64,000 nucleotides of DNA from DASQHL01 sp963843685 (GTDB taxonomy: Bacteria; Chloroflexota; Dehalococcoidia; DSTF01; JACRBR01), in the NCBI GenBank assembly GCA_963843685.1, contig CAWJLO010000009.1:1-64000 (forward strand), read 5' to 3'. The notes under the pieces were generated by a model. That model saw only the letters and a program-made list of their open reading frames with translations, did not search any database and was not told where the DNA came from. The position numbers and the translations under genes are program-made. Shown here piece after piece: positions 35,161 through 45,626 of this stretch. Each line of letters opens with the position of its first letter. The first letter of the stretch is position 1.

Positions 35161-37036
35161 GGGGCGCCGTTTGACGACTGCCGGAGGGGCTACGGCGAGG
35201 GCGTGGCGGGTGCGGGCGATCGGAAGTGGCGAGGTCGAGGCGGTAGATGATGGTGCGGCGGGGCGGGTCGTAGCCGCCATCAGGAGCGTTGACGTGGGAG
35301 GTCGACTCCAGCAGCCAGATCCGACCGTTGCGAACGGCGAAGCGTTGCGGCTGCGTGCAAGCCGCCCCGGGGCGTGGCCAGAGAGAACTCCTCTTCCCAG
35401 GTGACCCCGCCATCGGACGTGGAGATGACTTCAGGAGGCACGTCGGCAGCACGGCTGGTCCTAGCAATGGCGAACGCGTGCTTGGCGTCGACGGGCGCGA
35501 GAGATTGAATTGACCACGGCGCCGTCGACACGGTCTGCCACGTCAGGCCGCCGTCGCGTGTGGCCAGCAGGCACCGGCAGTCACCGTCCGGATTGTACGG
35601 CGAAGCCCAACCATCCAGCGGGGTGGCGAAGACGAAGCCCGGATACACAGGCTGCGGGACTGGACGCGACTGCCACGTTTCCCCGCCGTCGCTCGTGACG
35701 CGGAGTGGCTCGTCGCAGGCGGCATTGCACGGGGACCATCCAGATGTGCTGCGACTCGATCGACGCCGTACGTGGCATTGGGCGTAGCGTCGATCTGACG
35801 CCAGGTGAGGCCGGCGTCGTCGGTACGCCAACAGTCCGTATCGTACGTCGCGCCACGTCGCCCCACGATCGTCACTCAAGCGTATGGTGCCGTCCGGGCC
35901 GATGGCCGAGAGCGCGCCCGTCACGGCGATGCTCCAACTGAAGCCATCGCTTCGCGGCGCCCAGGTCGCACCGCCGTCGTCGCTGAACCACAGAGCGCCC
36001 GTGTCGGTGATTGCGTAGCCCTGATCTCGCGTGGCGAACGCAACGAGCGTGAGCACTGGTCCTGCGTCAGTGGACGCTTCATCCCACTTCTCGCTGGTCG
36101 GATCGTAGACGAGGACACCAGACGCACCGCCGGCCTTCACACGATTCGCCGGCACTCCCGTTTGGCCGCCTGACCCCTCCGGCACCCAGGTCCGCCCACC
36201 GTCCGAAGTGTACAAACGAACGAGCCCGGAGCATCCCGAGGTGGAGCACCGGAAGCTCGCGAACGCGTGCCGCACGTCGACGCGATCCACCGTCACGGGC
36301 TCGTCCTCTGACACACGTAACACCTCCCAGGACTGCCCGTCGTCGGGCGTGTGGAGCAGGGTCTGGCGGTCCGTGCAGGGGGCGTGCCCGGGGGCGCCGG
36401 GCTCTGCGTTCGGGTCATCCTGCGGATCGCCGGGGTGGCACTGGGTCGCGAGCAGCCAGCCGTCGTCCGCCGACGAACCAGAGGCCGATGAAGATGCCGT
36501 AGCCCGGCACGTCGACGCTCTGCCACGTGGCACCGCCGTCGGTGGTGTGGAGGAGGGCGCTGGCGCCGTGGGGAGGGAAGCCCTGCGGGCTCTGAACGTA
36601 GCCCGCCGTCCATGCCTCGTCAACGCTCACGGCGGCGATGGAGGAGACGGGCGCGTCGACGCCCGTGGGCTGCGGCGTCCACGTCAGGCCGCCGTCATCG
36701 GTGTGGAGGATGACGTTGCCGGCGCCGCCGACCCAGGCGTGCTCGCGGTCGGCGATGGCGATGGGGCCGATGAAGTCGTCGGCGGAGTCGGTCTCGCGCC
36801 ACGTCTGGCCGCCATCGGTCGTGCGCTCGATGCCGTGGCCGATGATGGCGAGACCGAACTCATCGTCGTACATCTCGATGGCGGTGGCGGAGTCGGCAGG
36901 GTGGTCGTAGATCTTCGTCCCATCCGCCGGTGGTGGCTGCGGCGGGCGAGGGCGTGGGGCCTTCGAGCGGGGCCTCGGCAGATCCGCCGCACGCGACGAG
37001 CAGGGTAGCCGAGCAGGCGAGCGCAAGATAAGGCGA
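35135..37036 (-). pseudogene. Ycf48/BNR-repeat lipoprotein, second copy, 5'-truncated and frameshifted
   Basis: The body is a beta-propeller of BNR-type repeats: DGGLTWTPQPTGVD, TDGGATWQSVDVPG, TPDDGQSWEVL, SDGGRTWVPEG, SDDGGATWAPR, SDGGETWQSR, RDGGLTWQTV. It retains the lipobox region (ATLLVACGG) but lacks the start codon present in copy 1. Frame breaks occur near 36915, 36470, 35845, 35725 and 35390. The 3' half (below 36145) has no counterpart in copy 1. Joined to the 5' end of copy 1 it would make one full-length exported protein of roughly 600 aa. Ycf48-like proteins assist photosystem assembly, but BNR lipoproteins are also common in non-phototrophs. Confidence 0.65.
36145..37036. repeat. 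Direct repeat, about 892 bp, copy 2
   Basis: Nearly identical to 37158-38048 (offset about 1012). Only scattered substitutions and single-base indels are visible, such as AGATAAGG against AGTAAGG at the far end. A 121-bp non-repeated linker (37037-37157) separates the copies. Confidence 0.85.
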
Positions 37037-37157
37037 TCGACCCGGCGGCACGAACTCAGCGTAGGACACGGGACGAGCCCCGACTGTGAGCCAGACAGTG
37101 CACATGAGCCGCGTACGGTCGACCGAGAGAGAACGTGCGCATCTTCGACGCCACAGC

Positions 37158-38048
37158 ATTCGCCGGCACTCCCGTTTGGCCGCCTGACCCCTCCGGCATC
37201 CAGGTCCGCCCACCGTCCGAAGTGTACAAACGAACGAGCCCGGAGCATCCCGAGGTGGAGCACCGGAAGCTCGCGAATGCGTGCCGCACGTCGACGCAAT
37301 CCACCGTCACGGGCTCTCCTCTGACACACGTAACACCTCCCAGGACTGCCCGTCGTCGGGCGTGTGGAGCAGGGTCTGGCGGTCCGTGCAGGGGGTGTGG
37401 CCGGGGGCGCCGGGCTCTGCGTTCGGGTCATCCTGCGGGATCGCCAGGGTGGCACTGGGTCGCGAGCAGCCAGCCGTCGTCCCCGACGAACCAGAGGCCG
37501 ATGAAGATGCCGTAGCCCGGCACGTCGACGCTCTGCCATGTGGCGCCGCCGTCGGTGGTGTGGAGGAGGGCGCTGGCGCCGTGGGGAGGGAAGCCCTGCG
37601 GGCTCTGAACGTAGCCCGCCGTCCATGCCTCGTCAACGCTCACGGCGGCGATGGAGGAGACGGGCGCGTCGACGCCCGTGGGCTGCGGCGTCCACGTCAG
37701 GCCGCCGTCATCGGTGTGGAGGATGACGTTGCCGGCGCCGCCGACCCAGGCGTGCTCGCGATCGGCGATGGCGATGGGGCCGATGAAGTCGTCGGCGGAG
37801 TCGGTCTCGCGCCACGTCAGGCCGCCGTCGGTCGTGCGCTCGATGCCGTGGCCGATGATGGCGAGACCGAACTCATCGTCGTACATCTCGATGGCGGTGG
37901 CGGAGTCGGCAGGGTGGTCGTAGATCTTCTCCCAGCCGCCGGTGGTGGCTGCGGCGGGCGAGGGCGTGGGGCCTTCGAGCGGGGCCTCGGCAGATCCGCC
38001 GCACGCGACGAGTAGGGTAGCCGAGCAGGCGAGCGCAAGTAAGGCGAT
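37158..38048. repeat. Direct repeat, about 891 bp, copy 1
   Basis: Partner of 36145-37036. It includes the lipoprotein signal region through the fourth BNR-type repeat. It ends abruptly at the linker, where the copy-1 gene loses its remaining repeats. Very high identity points to a recent tandem duplication or an assembly artefact. Confidence 0.85.
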
Positions 38049-38063
38049 GCTCAGTAAACGCAC
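37158..38063 (-). pseudogene. Ycf48/BNR-repeat lipoprotein, first copy, 3'-truncated
   Basis: A GTG at 38063 begins a lipoprotein signal, LLSIALLALACSATLLVACG, with lipobox LVAC. The product continues through HGIERTTDGGLTWRETD, DDGGLTWTPQPTGVD and TDGGATWQSVDVPG. Frame breaks near 37440 and 37310 interrupt it, and similarity to the family ends at 37158, where unrelated linker DNA begins. It carries the only intact start of the two copies. Interpreted as the 5' part of a tandemly and partially duplicated gene. Confidence 0.65.
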
Positions 38064-38093
38064 GATCGTAGAACGCTTCGACGGCGGTGGAGG

Positions 38094-38868
38094 TTAACGG
38101 CGCGCTCGGGATGAAGTGGCCGACGGCTTGCGGAGGAACTTGCTTGCGGAGGGGCAGAGGTCGCGGAGGACGCAGTCGGGGCACTTGGGGCGCTGGGCGG
38201 AGCAGGTGCGGCGGCCGTGCTTGATGAGGCCGATGTGGAAGGCGTAGAAGTCCTCCGGCGCGACGGCTGCCTCCAGGAGGGCGTGCGCCTTCTCGGGCGT
38301 CATGGCGGCCTTGCCGGCGCGCTCCGGAATGAGGCCGAGGCGCATGGCGACGCGGAAGACGTGCGTGTCGACGGGCATGGCGGGGCGGCCGAGGGCGAAC
38401 ATGAGGACGCAGGCGACGGTCTTGGGGCCGACGCCGTGCAGCTCGCGGAGCCAGGCGCGCGCTTCCTCCATCGGCAGGTCGCCGAGGAACGAGAGGTCGA
38501 ACGAGCCGCCGTTGCGGTGCTTGATGTCGCGAAGGACGGCCTGGATCCGGGGGGCCTTCGTCGGCGCGAGGCCGCCGGGCTGGATGGCGGCGATCAGCTC
38601 CGGCAGGGGCGCCTCGAGTGACGGCGTCCCAGGTGGGGAAGGCCTCCAGCAGGCGGACGAAGGCGCGGCCGGAGTTGGCGTCGGAGGTGTTCTGGGAGAG
38701 GATGGTCAGGATCAGCTCGGATGTCGGGTCGTGGTGGGGGCGCCACTCCGGAAGACCGTACGCCTCATCGAGGCGGGCAATTATTTCCGGGATCCGCGCG
38801 ACGTTCGGGTGGGGCTTCGGCGCGCGCGGACGTGGGCGAGGGTTCGGCTTCGCCTGGGCTCTCGGCAT
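38094..38868 (-). CDS. nth: Endonuclease III-type DNA glycosylase (frameshifted)
   Basis: The HhH-GPD core is intact. LTILSQNTSDANSGRAF is N-terminal, then LHGVGPKTVACVLMFALG holds the helix-hairpin-helix and catalytic lysine, and PVDTHVFRVAMRLGL the catalytic aspartate. The iron-sulfur loop C-X6-C-X2-C-X5-C (CSAQRPKCPDCVLRDLC) is complete. An extra base near 38620 (ACT-C-GAG) breaks the frame after DAVT; removing it gives EAPLPELIAAIQPGG and about 257 aa. It excises oxidised pyrimidines. It has a proline/arginine-rich N-terminal tail. Confidence 0.87.
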
Positions 38869-38910
38869 GCGGTGAGGGTACGGCAGCGGGTCCGGGGCGA
38901 ACAGGCGACG

Positions 38911-39773
38911 CTAGCCGTCGCTCTCTCGCGTCCAGCGGAAGCCGCGGGCGGCGACGAGGAAGCCGGCGATTGTCCAGGCGGCGAGGACGGCGGCGATGAG
39001 CCCCAGGTCCCACGTGCCGCGCTGCTCCTTCACCTGGAACCAGTCCGGGAGGAAGACGAAGCGCAGGCCCTGCGCCATCCACTTCAGCGGGAAGAGCATG
39101 CCGATGAAGCGCAGGAACGGCGGCAGGTCGCCATAGACGAAGAAGACGCCCGAGATGAACTCCAAGATGAGGTAGGGCGGCTGCACGATGGCGGACGCGG
39201 CCTGCGCGTTCGGGATCAGGCGGGTGTAGGCGATGCCGAGCAGAGAGCAGGAGGCGATGCCGAGCAAGAAGACCCAACTGAACACGAGCCAGCGCATCGG
39301 GTCGGACGGCAGGTTCAGTCCGAAGAAGATGACGCCGATGGCGAGCATGATGGCGGTCTGGGCGGCCGAGGACACGACGGCGACGCCGATCTTGCCGATG
39401 AAGTAGGAGGCCTTCGGCAGCGGCGTTGCGGAGAGCCGCTTGAGCAGGCCCTCGTGCTGTTCGATCGAGATGGTGATCGCCAGGTTGGTGAACGTCGTGC
39501 TGACGATGCCGGCGGCGATCATGCCGGCGACGAAGTACTGGCGAAACGGGACGGGCTTCGTGCCGGGCGGGCCGTCGATGTGGCCGCTGAAGATCATGCC
39601 GAAGATGACGAGCAGCAGCACGGGCAGGGAGAACGTGAAGAAGACGAGCTGGGGGTTGCGGAAGAACTGCTTGACCTCGATGACGGTGCGATCCCAACCC
39701 AGCCTGAGGATGAGGCGGAGATCCTGTCGGCGCCCGGACGCGGGCATGTCGACGGCGGCGACTTCTCGCACGG

Positions 39774-39777
<4 letters not shown>
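38911..39777 (-). CDS. ABC-2 type transporter permease
   Basis: 288 aa with six membrane segments. TISIEQHEGLLKRLSATPLP is the typical coupling segment of drug/lipid exporters of the ABC-2 family, and the final LFPLKWMAQGLRFVFLPDWF region is also conserved. It overlaps the ATPase gene by four bases (ATGA), so the pair forms one exporter. The substrate is unknown. Confidence 0.9.
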
Positions 39778-40718
<941 letters not shown>

Positions 40719-40814
40719 GCGGTCCGGCCTCGGCGAACGGGTGAGAGGGCAATCGTAACATCAGGCGTCGCCGCAGTTCCGCGTGCCGGATCTGCGAACA
40801 ACGCAGAATTGCAG

Positions 40815-40854
40815 AAAGCACACGGCCGGACGACGTCGTCCGGCCGTGTGCTTT
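40815..40854. terminator. 40-bp perfect palindrome, terminator
   Basis: Halves 40815-40834 and 40835-40854 are exact reverse complements, beginning AAAGCACACGGCC. On the minus strand it follows the 3D-domain stop by 20 bases and is followed by TTTCTGCAATTCTG, giving an intrinsic terminator. Confidence 0.75.
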
Positions 40855-40874
40855 GCCCGTGTTCGCCTGTGTCG

Positions 40875-41699
40875 TTAGTTGACGATCTCGATCTCCGTGA
40901 CCGTCGTGCCGAGGTTGCTCTGCCAGGCCATGCCCTCGGTGGTGTCGTTGAAGTAGACGTCGATCCAGGTAGGCGTGAGCCGCCCGCGGTCGAGGCACTC
41001 GTAGGTACGGCCTGTCGGGTCGCCGGTGATCTTCAGCTTCGTCCCGAACGGGAGGTTGTCGCTGCAGGCGACGGCTCCCGGAAACGGCGCGCCGCCCGCG
41101 GACATGTGCTGGCAGAAGCCGCCACCCGGCCCGTAACAGCCGTAAATCGTGATCCTAGCCCGAATCTTCGTGCCCGGCGCGAAGCCGGAGGTCCCGTTCA
41201 GGCTGTACGACGGAGCGGGCGCCGCGACCGAGCGAGCCGGGGTCGAACTGGCCGGCGTCGTCGCGGCGATCCAGTCGCGATAGGCAGCCAGCTTCACAAG
41301 CGACTGCTCGAACGCGGCCTGCTTCGGCGACTGGTAGCGAGCCAGGCCGGAGCCGGCTGCGCCGGCATCGAACAGCGCGTGCTGTGCGTGCGGGCTGCCC
41401 ATGCCGACGACCGCCCGGGGGGCGGCCGTATCAGCTCCGTCGGCCCGCAGCGTGCTGGCGACGGCGGTCACGGCAGGGATCGATGCGGCGAGGATGATGC
41501 CGGCCACACCGATCGCCAGCGCGGCGAGAACCCGCCGCACGATGAACCCCCGTGCGGCCGATGACCAGGCTGCGGGCGCCGGCGATGACGGGGGTATCGC
41601 GGCGAGCGGACTGTAGGGCGTGGCCTCCACGAATGCGGGGGCCAACGTTCGTTCATTCGTGAGCGCGACGCCGAAGGACGCGGCCGCACTGGCGACCAT
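40875..41699 (-). CDS. 3D-domain (RlpA/MltA-like) exported protein
   Basis: 274 aa from the ATG at 41699. A membrane segment (RRVLAALAIGVAGIILAASI) lies around residues 55-75. After an A/S/P-rich linker, the C-terminus is a 3D domain: ITIYGCYGPGGGFCQHMSAG, VACSDNLPFGTKLKI, and the terminal DRGRLTPTWIDVYF with catalytic-type aspartates. It probably acts on peptidoglycan. A CTG at 41741, with AAGGAGGG five bases upstream, would add an N-terminal signal-like stretch (RGVFACARAAAMVAS) and may be the true start. Confidence 0.82.
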   Translation of the reverse strand: MVASAAASFGVALTNERTLAPAFVEATPYSPLAAIPPSSPAPAAWSSAARGFIVRRVLAALAIGVAGIILAASIPAVTAVASTLRADGADTAAPRAVVGMGSPHAQHALFDAGAAGSGLARYQSPKQAAFEQSLVKLAAYRDWIAATTPASSTPARSVAAPAPSYSLNGTSGFAPGTKIRARITIYGCYGPGGGFCQHMSAGGAPFPGAVACSDNLPFGTKLKITGDPTGRTYECLDRGRLTPTWIDVYFNDTTEGMAWQSNLGTTVTEIEIVN

Positions 41700-41840
41700 C
41701 GCGGCCGCTCTTGCGCACGCGAAGACTCCTCGGTAACTCAGCGGTCCCTCCTTCTCAGATGCGCGCGGGGTCGTAATATGTCAACAACCGGCTGCGGGTG
41801 GGCCGGGCTGTGTCCCCCCGCCGGGGGCACAAAACGCCCG

Positions 41841-41868
41841 ATTATAACGGCGAATTCAGCGAGATCAA
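41841..41868 (-). promoter_or_regulatory. Sigma-70-type promoter of 3D-domain gene
   Basis: Minus strand: -35 TTGATC (41863-41868), a 16-bp spacer and a perfect -10 TATAAT (41841-41846). The predicted transcript start near 41834 leaves a leader of about 95-135 bases, depending on the start codon used. Confidence 0.6.
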
Positions 41869-42024
41869 GGCCGAAACAGGCGAAATGGAGGCTTACGGGA
41901 GCCTATTGTTTAAGGGATTGCTAGCTCGCTCACGCTCCATTTTTGAACCTGGAAGGCACCCGGTGAAGCCATCCGGGGGCACGGTGAGGGAGATTTAACG
42001 GAATCGTCGACGGCGGACACGCGA

Positions 42025-42045
42025 GAGGGCCCGGATCGGGCCCTC
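42025..42045. terminator. Hairpin downstream of thiolase
   Basis: GAGGGCCCG (42025-42033) and CGGGCCCTC (42037-42045) form a 9-bp stem around GAT. It lies about 70 bases after the thiolase stop on the minus strand; no T-run follows. Confidence 0.5.
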
Positions 42046-42113
42046 AGAGGGGTTCTCGGAGAACAGGCGTGCTGGCGCAATCTTCGAAACTTCGCGTCAG
42101 GTCGATCTCGCCG

Positions 42114-43286
42114 CTAGAGGCGCTCGAAGATCGACGCGATGCCCTGGCCGCCGCCGATGCAGAGGCTGACGAGGCCGTACTTCGAGCCGCGCCGCTCCAT
42201 CTCGTGCATCAGTTTCACGGTCAGGATGGCACCGGTCGCACCCAGCGGGTGTCCCAGCGCGATGGCGCCGCCGTTGACGTTGACCTTCTCCGGATCGAGC
42301 CGGAGGGCGGTGCTGCAGGCGGCGCCGACGGACGCGAACGCCTCGTTCAGCTCGACGAGGTCGATCTGGTCGATGGTCATGTTGGCCTTCGCCAGCGCCT
42401 TCTGGACGGCGGGGATGGGACCGCTGCCCATGATGGACGGCTCCACGCCCGCCTCGGCGCGTGCGACCAGCCGCATCTTGGGGGTTGCGCCCAACTCTCT
42501 CGCGCGCGACTCGCTCATCACCACGAGGGCGGCCGCGCCGTCGTTGATGCCGCTGGCGTTGCCGGCGGTGACCATGCCACCGTCCTTGAAGGCCGGCTTG
42601 AGCTTGCCCAGCGCCTCCATGGTGGTCTGGCGGGGGTGCTCATCGGTGTCGATGGTCACCGTCTCCTTGCCCTGCTTCACCTGGACGGGGACGATCTCGT
42701 CCTTGAACTTGCCGGCCTTGATGGCGGCAGCGGCCCGTTCCTGGGAGCGCATGGCGAACTCGTCCTGGGCCGCGCGGGAGACCTCGTACTTTTCGGCCAG
42801 GTTCTCGGCCGTCACGCCCATGTGGACCTTGCTGAAGGGATCGCCAAGGAGGTGGAGGATGCCGTCCTCCAGCACGCCGTTGCCCATTCGGTAGCCGCTG
42901 CGGCCCTGGCGGACGTAGTAGGGCATCATGGTCATGTTCTCGGTGCCGCCCGCCACGATGGTGGAGGCGTCGCCGACCTGGATGTAGCGGGCGGCGGTGT
43001 TGATCGCTTCCAGACCGCTGCCGCAGATTCGATTCACGGTGAGGGCCGGCGCCTCGATGGGCATGCCGGCCTTGACGGCGGCGTGGCGGGAGATGTAGCC
43101 GTCCTCGGCGACCTGGCCGACGCAGCCCATGATCACGTGCTCGACGTGCTCCGGCTTGAGGCCCGCCCGTTCGACGGCGGCTTTGATGACGAGCGCGCCC
43201 AGGTCGGAGGCCGAGAAGTTCGAATAGGCGCCCTGGAACTTGCCGACGGGCGTGCGCACGCCGCTGACGATGACCACGTCTTCCAT
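42114..43286 (-). CDS. Acetyl-CoA C-acyltransferase (thiolase)
   Basis: 390 aa, the standard thiolase length. The nucleophilic cysteine lies in VNRICGSGLEAINTA (around 88); the C-terminal histidine and cysteine motifs are GGAIALGHPLGATGA and LCIGGGQG, with NEAFA before them. It joins or splits acetyl-CoA and acyl-CoA, in beta-oxidation or acetoacetyl-CoA synthesis. No other beta-oxidation gene adjoins it, although an enoyl-CoA hydratase is 1.4 kb away. It is a single-gene unit. Confidence 0.95.
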   Translation of the reverse strand: MEDVVIVSGVRTPVGKFQGAYSNFSASDLGALVIKAAVERAGLKPEHVEHVIMGCVGQVAEDGYISRHAAVKAGMPIEAPALTVNRICGSGLEAINTAARYIQVGDASTIVAGGTENMTMMPYYVRQGRSGYRMGNGVLEDGILHLLGDPFSKVHMGVTAENLAEKYEVSRAAQDEFAMRSQERAAAAIKAGKFKDEIVPVQVKQGKETVTIDTDEHPRQTTMEALGKLKPAFKDGGMVTAGNASGINDGAAALVVMSESRARELGATPKMRLVARAEAGVEPSIMGSGPIPAVQKALAKANMTIDQIDLVELNEAFASVGAACSTALRLDPEKVNVNGGAIALGHPLGATGAILTVKLMHEMERRGSKYGLVSLCIGGGQGIASIFERL

Positions 43287-43400
43287 GATTGGGACTCCTG
43301 TCGTCGCGACGGCGACGTTTCCTAACGGGCGCGGGAGATTGCGATCCGAGTATATGAAGGCCGTGCGGAACGCGTCAATCCGATGGCGCGATGGCGATTG

Positions 43401-43439
43401 ACACAGAAGAGGCGCGCCTTTCGACGCGCCGTTCTGTGT
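43401..43439. terminator. Terminator-like hairpin after DoxX gene
   Basis: ACACAGAA (43401-43408) and GGCGCG (43411-43416) pair with CGCGCC (43425-43430) and TTCTGTGT (43432-43439). It begins 20 bases after the DoxX stop on the minus strand. Confidence 0.65.
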
Positions 43440-43458
43440 AGGTCGCCTGAGGGCGGGC

Positions 43459-44097
43459 TCAGGCGGGTCCGTGCCGAGGAGTCAGCCTCGCAGCACCTGA
43501 CTGGTGGTGCGTGATGGCGTTCACGGCGCCACCCGGCTCCCATGGCGTGCCCAGTGCCGGCAGCAGCCAGCGGTCGACGCCGATCCAGCCTGCGACCTTC
43601 CACCCGAGGAGGACGAGGACGGCAAGGATGAACATCACCGGGTTCGTGCTCGCCGAGCCGGCCATCATGAAGTTGAAGTTCAGCATCGCGCCGCCGAGCG
43701 CCGCCAGGCCGGTGAAGGCGCCGATGATGAGGCAGACGCCGACGGTCATCTCGCCGAAGGCGATGACCCATGCGAACCAGTGGTACCAGCCGTGGTTGTC
43801 CATGTAGGTGAGGAACGTCCGGTACCAGTCGTACTTGATGGCCGCGCTACCCGTCGTCGGAATCGCAATCGCGTGATCCCAGAAGGCCTTGAGGCCGAGC
43901 CCGTCCGGGCCCGGCTGGGCGATCCAGCGCTGGTCGCCCCACACCTTGTGGGAGCCGGCGAGGATCCACTGGTAGCCGAGGTAGACGCGCACGAGCAGCC
44001 ACAACGGGGCGAGCCACGTGTTGCCGAAGACCGCCTTGATCGCGCTGGGGTCGTGCAGCTCCTTCTTCTCGAACGCCTTAGTGAAGAACGCCATCAC
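43459..44097 (-). CDS. DoxX-family membrane protein
   Basis: 212 aa with four membrane helices. LVRVYLGYQWILAGSHKVW is the first conserved helix with its charged turn, and VIAFGEMTVGVCLIIGAFTG is typical of the DoxX/DoxD group. An insertion between helices 1 and 2 (about 50 aa) is rich in aromatic residues. DoxX relatives take part in thiosulfate:quinone oxidation or redox homeostasis. It overlaps the small membrane gene at 44094-44294 by four bases, so they are a coupled pair. Confidence 0.82.
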   Translation of the reverse strand: MMAFFTKAFEKKELHDPSAIKAVFGNTWLAPLWLLVRVYLGYQWILAGSHKVWGDQRWIAQPGPDGLGLKAFWDHAIAIPTTGSAAIKYDWYRTFLTYMDNHGWYHWFAWVIAFGEMTVGVCLIIGAFTGLAALGGAMLNFNFMMAGSASTNPVMFILAVLVLLGWKVAGWIGVDRWLLPALGTPWEPGGAVNAITHHQSGAARLTPRHGPA

Positions 44098-44294
44098 GCC
44101 CCTCCTTCGTGGTCACTGAAGACCCGCTCCGTGACGGCCTCGCCGATGCCCCACGCGGCGATGACGCCAGCGAGGATGGGGAGGAACATCAGTACCTGGT
44201 TCTTGTCTCCCATGTTGAATGCGATGAGCACCGCCAGACCCGCAACCGCGGCCCAAGCGACGACTCCCAGCACCAGAGCTGTCAGCTTCGACAT
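44094..44294 (-). CDS. Small two-helix membrane protein
   Basis: 66 aa with two hydrophobic segments (ALVLGVVAWAAVAGLAVLI and VLMFLPILAGVIAAWGIG) joined by NMGDKN. GGAGGGCACC lies before the ATG. It is first of a two-gene unit with DoxX and may be a subunit or chaperone for it. No family was recognised. Confidence 0.7.
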   Translation of the reverse strand: MSKLTALVLGVVAWAAVAGLAVLIAFNMGDKNQVLMFLPILAGVIAAWGIGEAVTERVFSDHEGGA

Positions 44295-44444
44295 GGTGCC
44301 CTCCTTTCGTTATCTGCTTCTTCACTCGTGAATCTTTTCCGTCCTGTGCATTGTCTTCGCGACGGGGATCCGCTCCTAGGGACGATCGACTCCAACGTGC
44401 GGGACCATACGGCTCCGCCGGGGTATCCGGTTGGCGGAGGCGGA

Positions 44445-44648
44445 CTAGGGCTCCGAGGGGGCTGAATCGGGGTTCGAGGGGCCAGATTCGTATCCAGGGC
44501 AGTGGAGGACGGGGAGCCGAGGGTACTTCGGATAGCGGCGATCGTCCCGGGAGCGTTCACAGAGGAGGAACACGGAACCACGGGCGTTTGCGACGTTCCG
44601 AGCGTGCAGGCAGGCCGGGCAGAGGCCCCTTACGGGGTCGAGCTTCAT
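44445..44648 (-). CDS. Small four-cysteine (zinc-ribbon-like) protein
   Basis: 67 aa. Cysteines at 10, 13, 30 and 50 (GLCPACLHAR, VFLLCERS, VLHCPGYE) and the motif RYPKYPRLPVLHCPGY look like a recurring small family in environmental Chloroflexota, but I cannot name it. A zinc site is inferred from the spacing. It lies 20 bases after the enoyl-CoA hydratase stop, on the same strand and in the same phase as part of that frame, so it is easily missed. No function is assigned. Confidence 0.6.
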   Translation of the reverse strand: MKLDPVRGLCPACLHARNVANARGSVFLLCERSRDDRRYPKYPRLPVLHCPGYESGPSNPDSAPSEP

Positions 44649-44668
44649 GATGTCAGTGTACGACGCGA

Positions 44669-45413
44669 TCAGCGGCCCTCGAACCGGGGAGGGCGTTTCT
44701 CCAGGAAGGCGCGGACTCCCTCGGCCCGGTCGGCCGTCGTCTGCAGGATGACGGTGAGATCGGTCTCGTAACGCAGCGCCTGATCGAGCGGCATGTCGAG
44801 GCCGCGGGAGATGGCTTCCTTCGCATAGCGCAGGGCCAGCGGCCCGCGGCTGGCGAGGACGCGAGCGAGCCGATCGGCCTCTGCGTCCAAGCCCGCGCGA
44901 TCGGCGGCGACGAAGTTCACCAGCCCCCAGGCTAGCGCCGTCTCGGCCGTGATCGCGTCGCCCAGAAGCATCATCTCGGCGGCGCGCGCTCTGCCGATGA
45001 GGCGCGGCAACCGCTGGGTGCCGCCGAACCACGATTCGACGTGGGAAGCGAGCGGCATCGCGAAGCGCGCTCCGGCGTGCGTGAGGCGCACGTCGCAGGC
45101 GAGGGCGAGCTCGAGGCCGGCGCCTGAAGCATCGCCGGCCAGCACCGCGATCACGGGCTGTGGCAAGAGCTCGAGGCAACGGAACGGGAGCCGGTCCGGA
45201 GGTGGCCGGCGATCCGGCCCAGCCGTCCGAGAAGACGTCGCCCTCGGTGGCAAGCTGGACGACCGAAATGTCGGGCTGGCCGGCGATCGTGGCGGCCACG
45301 GTGTCCAATTCGTCGAGAAGCAGCTCAGCGATGGGGTTGCCGTCATCCGGCCGGTTGAGGCGGATGACGGCCAGGGGGCCATCGAATGAGAGGGTGAGCG
45401 TCGCGAAGGGCAT
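44669..45413 (-). CDS. Enoyl-CoA hydratase/isomerase family protein (frameshifted)
   Basis: Crotonase fold. LAVIRLNRPDDGNPI is N-terminal, and the oxyanion-hole segment is PVIAVLAGDASGAGLELALA followed by CDVRLTHAGARFAMP. The first catalytic position (GDVFSDGW) lies just before a frame break near 45215, and WFGGTQRLPRLIG carries the second region. The restored length is about 247 aa. The GDASGAG loop replaces the more usual G-A-G-G, so activity is uncertain. The start at 45413 was chosen by homology. Confidence 0.8.
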
Positions 45414-45626
45414 CTGCGCGATCATAGCAGGCGGCTCCGGCCAGACGGGGCTGGCGCGGGAGACCACGGGCACTACCGGAATCCACGCTCATCGGCCACC
45501 ACGCGGGGATGGGCGCTGGCTGGCAGCCAGACTTCGTTTTGCGCAGCCGGAGGGGCCCTCTACCTACCGCTCGGACAACGTACACTGGAAGGTGTACCGG
45601 CGCCCGCCGGTCAACAGGAGCAAACG

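Larger units (their letters stand above)
41700..42113. other. Intergenic region upstream of 3D-domain gene
   Basis: No gene seen. It contains the promoter at 41841-41868, a leader hairpin TGTG-CCCCC/GGGGG-ACACA near 41810-41832, a Shine-Dalgarno at about 41746, an AGGCT/AGCCT hairpin near 41890-41905 and a terminator-like hairpin at 42025-42045. Some motifs recall riboswitches, but no known class could be assembled. Confidence 0.5.

Noticed and set aside
35135..38063. Sialidase function for the BNR-repeat genes
   Set aside because: BNR-type Asp-box repeats alone do not define sialidase; no FRIP motif or catalytic residues were seen. Ycf48-like propeller lipoprotein is safer.
41870..42000. 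Possible riboswitch (c-di-AMP or c-di-GMP type) upstream of the 3D-domain gene
   Set aside because: Isolated motifs such as GGUGAA and small hairpins are present, but the conserved core and order of no known class could be assembled, and most of the region lies upstream of the predicted transcript start.
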